This document shows positions 9,132-18,212 of a stretch of DNA of 64,000 nt, piece by piece. Origin of the DNA: Caldithrix sp. (lineage in GTDB: Bacteria > Zhuqueibacterota > Zhuqueibacteria > Thermofontimicrobiales > Sulfurfontimicrobiaceae); contig DYKB01000009.1 in NCBI GenBank assembly GCA_020722815.1, forward strand, positions 1 to 64,000. The letters run 5' to 3'. Made by a program: the position numbers and the translations under genes. Positions within the stretch are counted from its first letter, which is position 1; each line of letters opens with the position of its first letter. The notes beneath the pieces were generated by a model. That model was not told the origin of the DNA and ran no database searches. It saw only the letters and a list, made by a program, of their open reading frames with translations.

Positions 9132-9235
9132 GGTTCAGGGTTCCAGGTTATCGGTTCACAGTTTTAAAAGATAAATGAAATGCAATTTTAAAAAATACAA
9201 ATTTCGCTAACCGAGAATCCTGAACCTCGAACTTT
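9132..9235. repeat. Facing inverted pair of heptamer repeats
   Basis: The left array, 9132-9159, reads GGTTCAG, GGTTCCA, GGTTATC, GGTTCAC. The right array, 9208-9235, reads TAACCGA, GAATCCT, GAACCTC, GAACTTT, which is the same kind of unit on the other strand. The arrays can pair imperfectly into a large hairpin around a 48-base AT-rich loop, between the hybrid kinase and the NtrB-like kinase gene. Confidence 0.6.
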
Positions 9236-9261
9236 TATTCATACTTTTAGAAGGACATCTT

Positions 9262-9927
9262 ATGTTCACTGATAAACAACTTGAAAACTTGATTGGATTA
9301 TTTGCGCATAAATTAAAAAATCCCACGCACATCATGGGACTGAATCTGGAAATTATTCGATCACAGGTTCAAAAATTAAAAAACAGTGAAGATTTCCAGA
9401 AACCCCTGGATACCATTCACAACGAATTAAATCGATTGAATTTGATTATCCAAAAATTTTCCGAATATATGACGCCAGCCGGTCAGGGAAAGAAGGCCAC
9501 TCCTGTCAGTGAATTAATTGCATTGGTGAGAATGGAGGTCGAACCACTGGCGCGTGAACATAAAATTACTTTAAAAGTCGAAAAGCCTGAGAAAGAGGTA
9601 AAATTTCAGTTCAATATCGAAGAACTTAAAAGAGCATGGGTATATTTACTAACCAATGCCATTGAAGCCTCGCCACGTGCTGGAGAAGTTTCTTTCCGAA
9701 TAAAGAGCGATACCAAAAACATCATTTTTGAAATTCAGGATCAGGGAAACGGTATTTCAAATGAAGATTCCAAAAAAATTTCCAGTCTCTTTTATTCAAC
9801 CAAAAAAGGACATCTTGGTGTGGGATTGACGCTGGCGATTAAGTTAATAGAAGAAAACGGGGGAAAAGTCCGGATGAAAAGTTCACCGGAAAATGGAACC
9901 CTGGTCATTGTCAGCTTTTCGATTTAA
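9262..9927 (+). CDS. NtrB-like soluble histidine kinase
   Basis: 221 residues with no membrane segment and no sensor domain, only the catalytic core. The phospho-accepting H16 sits in FAHKLKNPTHIMG, a variant of the HELKNPL box of NtrB-type kinases. The ATPase motifs follow: LLTNAIEAS (N box), DQGNGIS (G1) and HLGVGLTLAIKL (G2). The ribosome site AGAAGGA precedes the ATG. It ends 14 bases before the NtrC-like activator and almost certainly phosphorylates it. Because it has no sensory input of its own, it probably depends on a partner, possibly the hybrid kinase upstream; that link is inference. Confidence 0.9.
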   Translation: MFTDKQLENLIGLFAHKLKNPTHIMGLNLEIIRSQVQKLKNSEDFQKPLDTIHNELNRLNLIIQKFSEYMTPAGQGKKATPVSELIALVRMEVEPLAREHKITLKVEKPEKEVKFQFNIEELKRAWVYLLTNAIEASPRAGEVSFRIKSDTKNIIFEIQDQGNGISNEDSKKISSLFYSTKKGHLGVGLTLAIKLIEENGGKVRMKSSPENGTLVIVSFSI

Positions 9928-9941
9928 GGGATAAGGAATAA

Positions 9942-11303
9942 ATGGAAGAAAAAATACACAAGATTCTTATTGTTGATGATGAAGACTATATTATCGAAGG
10001 TTTGACCGTCATATTAAAACCGGAAGGTTATAAAATCGATTCGGCTAACGATGGTGAAGAAGCACTTCAAAAACTACGCAACGATGCTTATTCGCTGGCA
10101 CTGATTGACCTGGATATTCCAAAATTAGATGGATTGGAGCTTCTTGCGGAAATAAAAAAAAATGATCTCCTCACCGAAGTGGTGATCATTACGGGTAAAG
10201 GTTCAATCAATACGGCAGTCGAGGCAATGAAAAACGGAGCTTATGATTATCTGACCAAGCCGGTTGAACCGGATCGCCTCAAAAGTCTGGTTCCCAAGGC
10301 ACTGGAACATTATCAGTTGTTAATTTCCTATCGAAATCTGGAAACGCAGCTCCGGCATTTAACGCGTTATGAATCGCTGATCGGCCAGAGTACCCAGATG
10401 CGGGACGTCTATCGAACCATCGACGCGGTGGCCGATTCCACAGCCAATGTGGTCATCACCGGTGAGAGTGGAACCGGTAAAGAACTGGTTGCGCGCGCCG
10501 TTCACCATAAAAGTGATCGCGCCCGTGGACCTTTTATCGGATTAAATTGTGCGGCCTTTCCGCGTGAAATTTTGGAAAACGAACTTTTTGGTCATGAAGC
10601 CGGCGCTTTTACCGGTGCACTCAAAGAGAAGGCGGGTTATTTTGAACTCGCACATGGCGGAACCCTTTTCCTGGATGAAGTCGGTGAAATGCCGCTGGAA
10701 ATTCAGGCGAAATTTTTACGTGTTTTGGAGGAACGTTCTTTCCGACGCCTCGGTGGCAAAAAAGAAATTTCGGTTGATGTACGAATTATTGCCGCTACCA
10801 ATCGCGATCTGGATCAGGCGATGGGAGAAAAGACGCTTCGGGAAGATCTTTATTATCGGCTTTGTGTGGTAGAAATAAAAATGCCACCCTTGCGTGATCG
10901 GATGGGCGATATAGAACTTTTAGCTCTTGAATTTACCAAAAATTTTGCTGAAAAGAATAAAAAGAAAGTGAATGGCATCTCCCCACGCTGTTTTAGCGTA
11001 CTGAATCGGTATTCCTGGCCGGGAAATGTTCGGGAACTAAAAAATGTTATCGAGCGCGCGGTAATTCTGTGTCGTTCCCATATCATCGAACTCGAAGACC
11101 TGCCACCACGAATTACGCAAGCAAAATTAGGAACCCAACAGATTAATCTTCCTCTTGGAACCACGCTGGATGATTGTGAAAAAGAAATTATCTTACGGAC
11201 ACTCGATCATACCGAAAACAATAAGACTCAGACGGCAAAAATTCTGGGGGTCAGTTTAAAAACATTGCATAATAAGCTGAATCAGTACAAATTTAAGGGA
11301 TAG
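9942..11303 (+). CDS. NtrC-family sigma-54-dependent response regulator
   Basis: 453 residues in the standard three-domain order. The receiver has D12-D13 and acceptor D56 in LIDLDIPKLDG. The AAA+ domain (about 145-385) has Walker A GESGTGKE near 173, the sigma-54 contact loop GAFTGA at 221-226 and Walker B GGTLFLDEVGEMP. A C-terminal Fis-type helix-turn-helix ends NKTQTAKILGVSLKTLHNKL. It activates promoters read by sigma-54 RNA polymerase after phosphorylation, most likely by the kinase encoded 14 bases upstream. Its targets are not identifiable; I did not find a convincing GG-N10-GC promoter nearby. The intact GAFTGA loop argues that it is a true sigma-54 activator. Confidence 0.95.
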   Translation: MEEKIHKILIVDDEDYIIEGLTVILKPEGYKIDSANDGEEALQKLRNDAYSLALIDLDIPKLDGLELLAEIKKNDLLTEVVIITGKGSINTAVEAMKNGAYDYLTKPVEPDRLKSLVPKALEHYQLLISYRNLETQLRHLTRYESLIGQSTQMRDVYRTIDAVADSTANVVITGESGTGKELVARAVHHKSDRARGPFIGLNCAAFPREILENELFGHEAGAFTGALKEKAGYFELAHGGTLFLDEVGEMPLEIQAKFLRVLEERSFRRLGGKKEISVDVRIIAATNRDLDQAMGEKTLREDLYYRLCVVEIKMPPLRDRMGDIELLALEFTKNFAEKNKKKVNGISPRCFSVLNRYSWPGNVRELKNVIERAVILCRSHIIELEDLPPRITQAKLGTQQINLPLGTTLDDCEKEIILRTLDHTENNKTQTAKILGVSLKTLHNKLNQYKFKG

Positions 11304-11360
11304 TTTCAATCAATATTGATAACATTCACATCCTTTATTGATTTCAGAACAAGGCTTAAC

Positions 11361-11388
11361 GATTTATGATTTGGGAGTCGGGATTAAC
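11361..11388 (+). repeat. Degenerate heptamer tandem repeat
   Basis: Four 7-base units in the gap after the NtrC-like gene: GATTTAT, GATTTGG, GAGTCGG, GATTAAC. Confidence 0.45.
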
Positions 11389-11472
11389 TTAAAAATTTTT
11401 GTTTTATTTAATCCGCTTCAAAAATCAAAAAACGTTAATCTGGATTCGTCAATCATTTAATGCAACGAAAAA

Positions 11473-13800
11473 ATGAAATCAAATAAAAATTTTAAAATTT
11501 TCATCATCCTGTATGGTGTCATTTCCCTTATCTCGCAAGTCATTTTAATCCGTGAATTTGTCATCATTTTTTATGGCAACGAACTCACCATGGGAATTAT
11601 GCTCGCCGGGTGGCTGTTCTGGACGGCTACCGGCAGTGGTCTTGTGAGTAAGTTATTTACAAAAATCAAAAAACCAATCAAATTATTTGGAATTATTCAA
11701 CTTGTAACCGCAATCGTCTTTCCTGCCACACTTTATTTTAATCGTGTGAGTTTAAGAATTATTCACTATTCAACCGGTGAAGTCACCGGCCTTTTCCCTA
11801 TATTAACCATCCCGACGCTCAGTCTGAGTCTGTACTGCATTTTAATGGGAATTCTCTTTACGCTGGCCTGCCGCATTCAGGCACAATTTAATTCTGACAA
11901 ATCAAAGGTCGTAGGACAGGTTTATATTTTAGAAGCAGCCGGGGCTTTTATCGGTGGGATTGTCACCAGCTTTATTCTCATCAAATATTTTTCAGCATTC
12001 CAGATCGCCACTTTTTTGGGTGCGCTTATGCTTACCTCAAGTGTTTTTTGTGTCTTTTTGAACGAATTGAATGTTAAAAAACAGCCGTTTTTTCTGATAG
12101 TATCATTTTACGTCTTTCTTTTTTTAAATTATTCAATAATTAAGAATATCGAAATCCAGGCTCAAAAAAAATTTTGGCAGGATCATCCGGTGGTACAAAC
12201 GCGAAATTCCATTTACGGCTCGCTGACGCTTACAATGCTGGATAGCACTTACAGTTTTTTTGAAAATGGGCTTTTAATGTTCACCGTTCCCGATGATTTT
12301 TATGCAGAAGAATCTGTACACCTGGCATTACTGGAACATCCTGAACCACAACAGGTGCTCTTATTAGGTGGTGGCGTCAGTGGTTCACTCAAAGAAATTT
12401 TAAAACATCCTTCAATAACGCATATCGATTATGTTGAACTCGATCCGACACTTATCCAGATGGCGAAAGATCGTTTACCGCCTCAGGAAATTGCTATTTT
12501 AAATAATTCAAAAATTACCGGTCATATTTTAGACGGACGTTTGTTCCTGAAATCGAACCCGTTGAAAAAATATGATGTCATCATTGCAAATATTCCAGAA
12601 CCATCTTCAACCTTGCTTAATCGTTTTTATACGCAAGAGTTTTTTCAAGAAATAAAAAATCAGCTTAATCCAGGTGGAATTTTTGCATTTCGCGTCACAT
12701 CGGCTGAAAATTATATTCAGCAGCCATTGGCGCAATTTTTAAGTTGCCTTTATACGACCCTGAAGACCGTTTTCCCGGAAGTTATCACCATCCCCGGCTA
12801 CACCAATCATTTTATGACGACATCAACGTCTCAAATTTTGACAGATGATGCAACCGTTTTATTGGATCGATTAAAGCGTCGAAACATTGCGACGCAATTT
12901 GTTAATGAATACTTTCTCCCGTTTCGAATGACGGATGAAAGAATAAACTACCTGAATACACAAATCGCCCAGGCGGAACCTAAATTAATCAATCACGATT
13001 TGGCACCGATTGCCTACTTTTTTGATATTATTCTCTGGGGAAGTCATTCGACACTTGATTTTAACGAACTTTTTCAATTTTTATTGAAATGGAAAAGCAG
13101 TTTATACTTTTTTTTGCTCCTGTTTTTCCTAATAGCGACCATCGTGAACATTAAATCTTCGAAAAATCGTTCCCTACAATTGCCGGTAATGTCAGGGGTT
13201 TTTAATGTGGGGTTTTCACAAATTGGATTGGAAGTGGGACTAATTCTGGCTTTTCAGGCGCTTTATGGCTATGCGTACTACCAGGTGTCATTAATTCTGG
13301 CGGGATTTATGGTGGGATTAACCCTGGGAAGCTATTATGCAACCTATCGGCTGCAATCAATTCAAAAATTGGTGCTCAATTTTATTAAAGTTCAATCATT
13401 AATGGGACTTTTTCCGGGGATCCTCATTGGAATTTTATTTCTTTTGGCAAAATCAGACCTGGAAAAATTTTCTCCGGTTTTAACAGAAGTCATTTTTTTT
13501 ATTTTTATTGCCGGGGCAGGATTTATCGGTGGACTGCATTTTTCACTGGCAAGTGGGATAAAGACCCAACGGCTTGATTCACCAGCGCGTGCTGGCGGGA
13601 AAGTGTATGCATTTGATTTATATGGAGCCTGTCTGGGAGCATTTTTAACCAGTTCGTTTCTCCTTCCATTGTTTGGGATATTTCGAACCTTTTTGCTTTA
13701 TAGTTTAATCAATTTTATGACGGTTTCAGGCCTCATTATAGTTTACCGAATAAACTCAAAAATTTCAATTTCCACACCATCAGCGCCGCTTCCCGAATAA
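11473..13800 (+). CDS. Membrane-embedded spermidine-synthase-like methyltransferase-fold protein
   Basis: 775 residues. Six or seven membrane segments (about 1-220) are followed by a soluble Rossmann domain (about 235-500) of the spermidine synthase superfamily and a second set of membrane segments (about 525-765). The nucleotide loop is VLLLGGGVSGSLKEIL, then VELDPTLIQMAK. Where true spermidine synthases have a catalytic aspartate in a DSSDP-type motif, this protein has NIPEPSSTLLNRFYT, so normal aminopropyl transfer is doubtful. The NRFYT signature marks a membrane-fused subfamily of unknown substrate. It stands alone after the NtrC-like gene, and its last 65 bases overlap the end of the convergent glycosyltransferase gene. 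Confidence 0.8.
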   Translation: MKSNKNFKIFIILYGVISLISQVILIREFVIIFYGNELTMGIMLAGWLFWTATGSGLVSKLFTKIKKPIKLFGIIQLVTAIVFPATLYFNRVSLRIIHYSTGEVTGLFPILTIPTLSLSLYCILMGILFTLACRIQAQFNSDKSKVVGQVYILEAAGAFIGGIVTSFILIKYFSAFQIATFLGALMLTSSVFCVFLNELNVKKQPFFLIVSFYVFLFLNYSIIKNIEIQAQKKFWQDHPVVQTRNSIYGSLTLTMLDSTYSFFENGLLMFTVPDDFYAEESVHLALLEHPEPQQVLLLGGGVSGSLKEILKHPSITHIDYVELDPTLIQMAKDRLPPQEIAILNNSKITGHILDGRLFLKSNPLKKYDVIIANIPEPSSTLLNRFYTQEFFQEIKNQLNPGGIFAFRVTSAENYIQQPLAQFLSCLYTTLKTVFPEVITIPGYTNHFMTTSTSQILTDDATVLLDRLKRRNIATQFVNEYFLPFRMTDERINYLNTQIAQAEPKLINHDLAPIAYFFDIILWGSHSTLDFNELFQFLLKWKSSLYFFLLLFFLIATIVNIKSSKNRSLQLPVMSGVFNVGFSQIGLEVGLILAFQALYGYAYYQVSLILAGFMVGLTLGSYYATYRLQSIQKLVLNFIKVQSLMGLFPGILIGILFLLAKSDLEKFSPVLTEVIFFIFIAGAGFIGGLHFSLASGIKTQRLDSPARAGGKVYAFDLYGACLGAFLTSSFLLPLFGIFRTFLLYSLINFMTVSGLIIVYRINSKISISTPSAPLPE

Positions 13801-14452
13801 TTCTTTTTGACATTTTTGAGCTACCAGCGATTCGGTCAACGAAAACAATTGGAATTTCTTTAATTCGAAAGCCTTTTTTCCAGGCTTTATAATTCATTTC
13901 GATCTGAAATGCATAACCATCGGATTTAATATTATCAAGCTGGATCGCTTCCAGTACGACACGTCGAAAGCATTTAAAACCACCCGTACTATCTTTAATC
14001 GGCATCTGGGTAATCAAACGCGTATATAAATTAGCTCCATAACTTAAAAGTAGCCGCGAAAGCGGCCAATTTACAACATTCACGCCCACAATATACCGGG
14101 AGCCAAGCACCAGATCATAGTTGGCGATTGTGCTCATGAAATTCTTGATTTCTGAAGGATCATGTGAAAAATCAGCATCCATCTGGACAATAAAGTCATA
14201 AGCATGTTCAATAGCATATTTAAATCCACGAACATAAGCTGTCCCAAGCCCCAGTTTTCCCTCGCGTTGGATCAGATAGATTCGCGGATTTTCAGTAGCC
14301 AGCTTTTTAACCAATTCACTGGTTCCATCCGGTGAATTATCATCAACAACTAAAACATCTAACTGATTCAGCTGAAGTTTAAAAAGAATATCAATCAGTC
14401 GGGAGATGTTCTCAACTTCATTATAGGTTGGAATAATAACGATAATTTTCAT
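13736..14452 (-). CDS. Polyprenyl-phosphate mannosyltransferase-like GT2
   Basis: 238 residues of the dolichol-phosphate mannose synthase type. It shows IIPTYNEVENI, the nucleotide-binding VVDDNSPDGT, the metal-binding DAD in QMDADFSHDP, GSRYI, and the STGGFKCFRR acceptor loop. It has no membrane segments, as in the soluble Dpm1 class. Such enzymes load a sugar onto a polyprenyl phosphate for use by membrane transferases; the DUF2723 protein at 20598-23753 is a plausible user. The ATG at 14452 is preferred to a GTG at 14458 because GGTG lies just before it. It starts 11 bases after the RmlD-like gene, so the two are one operon. Its 3' end overlaps a convergent gene by 65 bases. Confidence 0.9.
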   Translation of the reverse strand: MKIIVIIPTYNEVENISRLIDILFKLQLNQLDVLVVDDNSPDGTSELVKKLATENPRIYLIQREGKLGLGTAYVRGFKYAIEHAYDFIVQMDADFSHDPSEIKNFMSTIANYDLVLGSRYIVGVNVVNWPLSRLLLSYGANLYTRLITQMPIKDSTGGFKCFRRVVLEAIQLDNIKSDGYAFQIEMNYKAWKKGFRIKEIPIVFVDRIAGSSKMSKRIIREAALMVWKLKFLSLFGKL

Positions 14453-14463
14453 ATTCACCAGCG

Positions 14464-15354
14464 TTATTCGTACTGTCGTTTAAAAGTCGTTAGCATTTCC
14501 TGGACTGACGGGAGTTTCAATTCCAGTTCTGTCCGGGCTTTATCCAGAATAAATCCAGAATTAAGAGGCCGTGGGGCTTTCTGTTTTAAATCAGCCGTTT
14601 TAATGGGTGTGATTAAATTTTTATCCAGATGATAGGCCGCGGCAATTGCCAGGCTTAATTGATACCGGCTGAGAATATCGGCGCCGGAAACATGAAAAAT
14701 GCCGGTCTTTTTTCGTCGTACCACCTGAAAAATTCCTTCTGCCAGATCTTCTGCCAAGGTGGCATTTCCAACCTGATCGTCCACAATTCTCACTTGTTTC
14801 CCTTTACGCAATGAAGAAATGAGCCAGGTAACAAAATTAGGACGCAAGTTTACGCCATAGCCAAAGAGGACCATTGTGCGGACAATCGCCCAGTTTATCG
14901 AACTTCCCACCACAATATTTTCCCCTGCCAATTTTGATTTCGCATAGTGGCCCTGGGGATTGGGTACATCCGCTTCATGATATGGCCCCTTTGTTCCGTC
15001 GAAAACATAATCGGTGGAAATCTGCACCAGATGCGCCTGCACTTTACGACAGCCGGTTACCAGGTTTTCAACGGCTTCGACATTCACTTTCCAGCATAAT
15101 TCCCGCTGGGTCTCCGCCCCATCAACATCAGTAAAAGCCGCGCTATTTATGACGAAAGCAGGTGCCGTTTGGGTGATAAAATGAGTAATCTCGTGTCGTT
15201 TTGTAATGTCAATCGGCTGATAGGTAAAATCGACATCCGGCAGATATTTTTCATTTTGGAGATCACAACCATAAACAACAAAATCATTTTGAAAACGGTG
15301 TACTAATTTTTGACCCAGCAGACCATTACATCCTGTAATAAGTATTTTTTCCAT
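14464..15354 (-). CDS. dTDP-4-dehydrorhamnose reductase-like SDR (RmlD family)
   Basis: 296 residues. The NAD(P)-binding GCNGLLGQ is at the N-terminus, then STDYVFDGTKGPY, the catalytic YAKSK, and SGADILSRYQLS typical of RmlD. The family catalyses the last step of dTDP-L-rhamnose synthesis, reducing the 4-keto group. RmlA, RmlB and RmlC are not in the window, so a related sugar-nucleotide reductase activity is possible. The start at 15354 has GAAAGGA six bases upstream; an in-frame ATG at 15381 lacks this. It sits between the PfkB-type kinase and the GT2 gene on the same strand, within a sugar-metabolism group. Confidence 0.85.
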   Translation of the reverse strand: MEKILITGCNGLLGQKLVHRFQNDFVVYGCDLQNEKYLPDVDFTYQPIDITKRHEITHFITQTAPAFVINSAAFTDVDGAETQRELCWKVNVEAVENLVTGCRKVQAHLVQISTDYVFDGTKGPYHEADVPNPQGHYAKSKLAGENIVVGSSINWAIVRTMVLFGYGVNLRPNFVTWLISSLRKGKQVRIVDDQVGNATLAEDLAEGIFQVVRRKKTGIFHVSGADILSRYQLSLAIAAAYHLDKNLITPIKTADLKQKAPRPLNSGFILDKARTELELKLPSVQEMLTTFKRQYE

Positions 15355-15394
15355 ATTTTTTCCTTTCTCCATTGAACCCATTAGGGAGGAATGT

Positions 15395-16306
15395 TTATAA
15401 ATCAGACTTCAACAGCCAAAGTTCATCGGTACCAATAAATTGAGTATTCCGAGCAGCCATAAAATTGGCATAATTTGCCGCATGATTCGCATCCTGATGT
15501 TTTAAATATTCAATAATAAAAGCGCTGGCAAAAGCATCCCCACAGCCGGTAACATCTTTTACTTCTTTGACTGGAACCGGCGGCAGTTTTGACATCACAC
15601 GCTCGGCTGATTGCTGATAAAACAACCAGGAACCTTGCGAACCGAGTGTTAAATTAAATATTTTAATCCCTTCATTTAAAATGATATTTCCAAAATTTTG
15701 ATAATCACCCGCTTGTAGTTTTGATCGCCGCCCCGCCAAAACATGGGCTTCATGCTCATTCATTTGCAAAATATTGGCTGGTCGAATCCAGCGTTGCCAA
15801 TCCCGACGACGATAAAGTGCTCTTGCTTTTCCACCACCTGGTTTCAACGATAAATTGTGATAATCGGTATAAATGAGATTTTTCGGATTCTGTCCCAACT
15901 TTTCATAGGCTTCAATATCGAGATCCGAACCTGTAATAAAGTTAATCAAAAAAGCATCAAAGTCAAGAGAAAATTTCAGCGCATCCTCATGCAACGGGGG
16001 AAAAGCATCAATTTCAATTTCATCGCGATTTTCAAGATCATGATAAATGATTCGATGTAAAACGTTGTTTTGTTTTAATATTTTAATACCGTCCAGTTTA
16101 ATATTTTTAAATTTACTTAATTTTTCTAAAACATGATCAGAAAAATCTTTCCCCAGATAACAAACCGGATAAACTTCATCATTTTCGGTTAATAAATTTG
16201 ATAATACCAGAATCGTATAGAAAATGCCACCAATACTTTCCTTTTCAGGTTGCTGAAATGGAAAAATCTGGTCGCGGGTAATAGAGCCAATAACGCCAAT
16301 TCGCAT
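15395..16306 (-). CDS. PfkB-family sugar or nucleoside kinase
   Basis: 303 residues of the ribokinase/PfkB fold. It starts MRIGVIGSITRDQI, the glycine pair is IGGIFYT, and the anion-hole and catalytic-base motif is DVTGCGDAFASAF, where the aspartate of GCGD is the expected base. The protein is rather divergent between these motifs (for example a KARALYRRRDWQRW stretch), so the substrate cannot be named. PfkB enzymes phosphorylate sugars, nucleosides or vitamins using ATP. It lies between the NCS2 permease and the RmlD-like gene on the same strand with short gaps; a purine-nucleoside or sugar substrate would both suit the neighbourhood. Confidence 0.85.
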   Translation of the reverse strand: MRIGVIGSITRDQIFPFQQPEKESIGGIFYTILVLSNLLTENDEVYPVCYLGKDFSDHVLEKLSKFKNIKLDGIKILKQNNVLHRIIYHDLENRDEIEIDAFPPLHEDALKFSLDFDAFLINFITGSDLDIEAYEKLGQNPKNLIYTDYHNLSLKPGGGKARALYRRRDWQRWIRPANILQMNEHEAHVLAGRRSKLQAGDYQNFGNIILNEGIKIFNLTLGSQGSWLFYQQSAERVMSKLPPVPVKEVKDVTGCGDAFASAFIIEYLKHQDANHAANYANFMAARNTQFIGTDELWLLKSDL

Positions 16307-16326
16307 GATAGCTTCAGAATTTCAAA

Positions 16327-17637
16327 TTAATAGGTGATGAACAGATATCGACTGATAAAAAGAACTGTAATTACGTACACAAACCAATGAACCTGACGCC
16401 CCTGACCACCAACCAACTTCAGTAATGTATATGAAATAAATCCAAAAGCAATGCCTTCGGTAATGCAAAACGTAAAAGGCATGATAATAATGGACAAAAA
16501 TGCAGGGACTGACTCTGAAAAATTATCCCAGTTGATATACACCACACTTTTTATCATCAAATATCCCACCACAATCAATGCCGGCGCAATCACCGGATGC
16601 AAGCCATTTCCATAGGTGCCACCAATCATTTCGGCCAGGGGATTAAAAAACAGTGCTAAAATAAAAAGCAAGGCCGTAACAAGGTTCGCCAGGCCAGTTC
16701 GTGCGCCCTGAGCAATGCCAGTGCTGCTTTCAATATAACTCGTCACGGTGGAAGTGCCTAATAACGTTCCTGTAACTGTCGCTAAGGCATCGGCCAGCAT
16801 GGCCTGATTGGCTCGCGGTAATTTTTCGTCCTTTAAAAAGCCACCCTGAGCACTGACGCCAATCAGAGTGCCCATGGTATCAAATACATCCAGGAAAAAA
16901 AATACAAAAATGATAGGAATCAAGCCAGCTTTAATGGCACCCAATATATCTAATTTAAAAAAAGTGGGTTCAAGTGAAGGTGGAAGGCTAATGATGCCAT
17001 TAAATTTTATCACCCCGGCAATCAGACCGGCGAGGGTGGCAACCAATAATCCCCAAAGAAGTGCGCCGGGAATTCGAAGTTGCATTAAAACGAGGATACT
17101 CACCATACCAACCATGGTAACCAATACCGCTGGACTATTTAATTTGCCCAGCGTCATAAAAGTGGCTGGATGTGAAACGACAATCCCGCCATATTCCATT
17201 CCGATGATAGCAATAAGGAGACCAATTCCAGTCGCAATACCATGCTTAAGGGAACCGGGAATGGCGTTTACCAGTCCTTCCCACAGTTTAAATAAAGAAA
17301 GTACGACAAAAAGCGATCCGGAAATAAAATTGGCACCCAGTGCTACCGGCCAGGAATAGCCCATGGTTCCACAGACAACAAAGGCAAAAAAGGCATTATG
17401 TCCCATGGCAGGAGCCTGTGCAATGGGATAGCGCCCCAAAATTCCCATCAAGAGTGTACCCAGCGCTGCTGAAATGCCGGTTGCGACGCGCACGGCGTTC
17501 GCATCCATTCCTGCTGCCGATAGAATAACTGGATTTACAAAAATAATGTAGGACATGGTCATAAAAGTCGTAAGACCACCGACAATTTCACTTCGGAAAT
17601 GATGTTGTGTGCGATCAAAACCGAAAATTTTCCACAT
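16327..17637 (-). CDS. NCS2 purine permease, AzgA/PbuG type
   Basis: 436 residues with 12 or more hydrophobic segments. The opening FRSEIVGGLTTFMTMSYI, FVNPVILSAAGMD, the conserved MGHNAFFAF, and LDVFDTMGTLIGVSAQGGF are signatures of the AzgA/PbuG branch of the NCS2 family, proton symporters for hypoxanthine, guanine or adenine. The inner-membrane location follows. It lies 105 bases downstream of purE on the same strand, which supports purine salvage. I looked for a purine riboswitch in that gap and did not see one; the gap contains a heptamer repeat instead. Confidence 0.9.
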   Translation of the reverse strand: MWKIFGFDRTQHHFRSEIVGGLTTFMTMSYIIFVNPVILSAAGMDANAVRVATGISAALGTLLMGILGRYPIAQAPAMGHNAFFAFVVCGTMGYSWPVALGANFISGSLFVVLSLFKLWEGLVNAIPGSLKHGIATGIGLLIAIIGMEYGGIVVSHPATFMTLGKLNSPAVLVTMVGMVSILVLMQLRIPGALLWGLLVATLAGLIAGVIKFNGIISLPPSLEPTFFKLDILGAIKAGLIPIIFVFFFLDVFDTMGTLIGVSAQGGFLKDEKLPRANQAMLADALATVTGTLLGTSTVTSYIESSTGIAQGARTGLANLVTALLFILALFFNPLAEMIGGTYGNGLHPVIAPALIVVGYLMIKSVVYINWDNFSESVPAFLSIIIMPFTFCITEGIAFGFISYTLLKLVGGQGRQVHWFVYVITVLFISRYLFITY

Positions 17638-17711
17638 CGGAATGCTCCCGGTAGATTAATAAATGCGATACTTGATGACGATGATATTTTAAAATTACCG
17701 TAAGTTCCCAA

Positions 17712-17739
17712 TTCAAATGAACGGTGAACTGTGAACCTG
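17712..17739 (-). repeat. Degenerate heptamer tandem repeat
   Basis: Read on the minus strand, four 7-base units lie between purE and the NCS2 permease gene: CAGGTTC, ACAGTTC, ACCGTTC, ATTTGAA. The GGTTCA/GTTCAC core resembles the arrays at 9132 and 33915. Confidence 0.5.
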
Positions 17740-17742
17740 AAT

Positions 17743-18210
17743 TTACTTTAATTTACAGCCATTCTGCTTGAATTCGGTTAATTTTGCTTTCAAACCTTCA
17801 TTATTGAATGCCATTATTTCTGCTGCAAAGACAGCAGCGTTGATGGCACCGGCCTTACCAATTGCCATAGTGGCGACTGGAACCCCGGCAGGCATTTGAA
17901 CGATTGCATACAACGCATCAACCCCATTCAATTCGGAACCAGCCAAAGGGACGCCAATGACTGGCAACTTTGTATGGGCAGCAATCACTCCTGGCAGATG
18001 TGCGGCCATTCCTGCCGCCGCAATAATAACCCGAATGCCATTTTCCTCCGCCGTCATGGCAAATTGACGTGTCGCTTCCGGTGTCCGGTGAGCGGAAAGG
18101 ATATGAACTTCATATTCAATCCCGAAATATTTAAGATAATTTTCACAATTCGCCATAACCGCGCTATCAGATTGGCTTCCCATAATAATCGCGACATGAA
18201 GCTGAGACAT
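17743..18210 (-). CDS. purE: N5-carboxyaminoimidazole ribonucleotide mutase
   Basis: 155 residues, the normal length of class I PurE. It has the phosphate-binding MGSQSDSAVM, the active-site SAHRTPE and the loop AAGMAAHLPGVIAAHT. It converts N5-CAIR to CAIR in de novo purine synthesis and in bacteria works with PurK, which is not in the window. The ATG follows the stop of the DUF4837 lipoprotein gene by only two bases, so the two are co-transcribed although no functional link is known. A purine permease follows downstream. Confidence 0.95.
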   Translation of the reverse strand: MSQLHVAIIMGSQSDSAVMANCENYLKYFGIEYEVHILSAHRTPEATRQFAMTAEENGIRVIIAAAGMAAHLPGVIAAHTKLPVIGVPLAGSELNGVDALYAIVQMPAGVPVATMAIGKAGAINAAVFAAEIMAFNNEGLKAKLTEFKQNGCKLK

Positions 18211-18212
18211 GA

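Noticed and set aside
17640..17742. Purine riboswitch before the NCS2 permease
   Set aside because: The leader is short and shows none of the conserved junction sequences of a purine riboswitch; it is largely a heptamer repeat.
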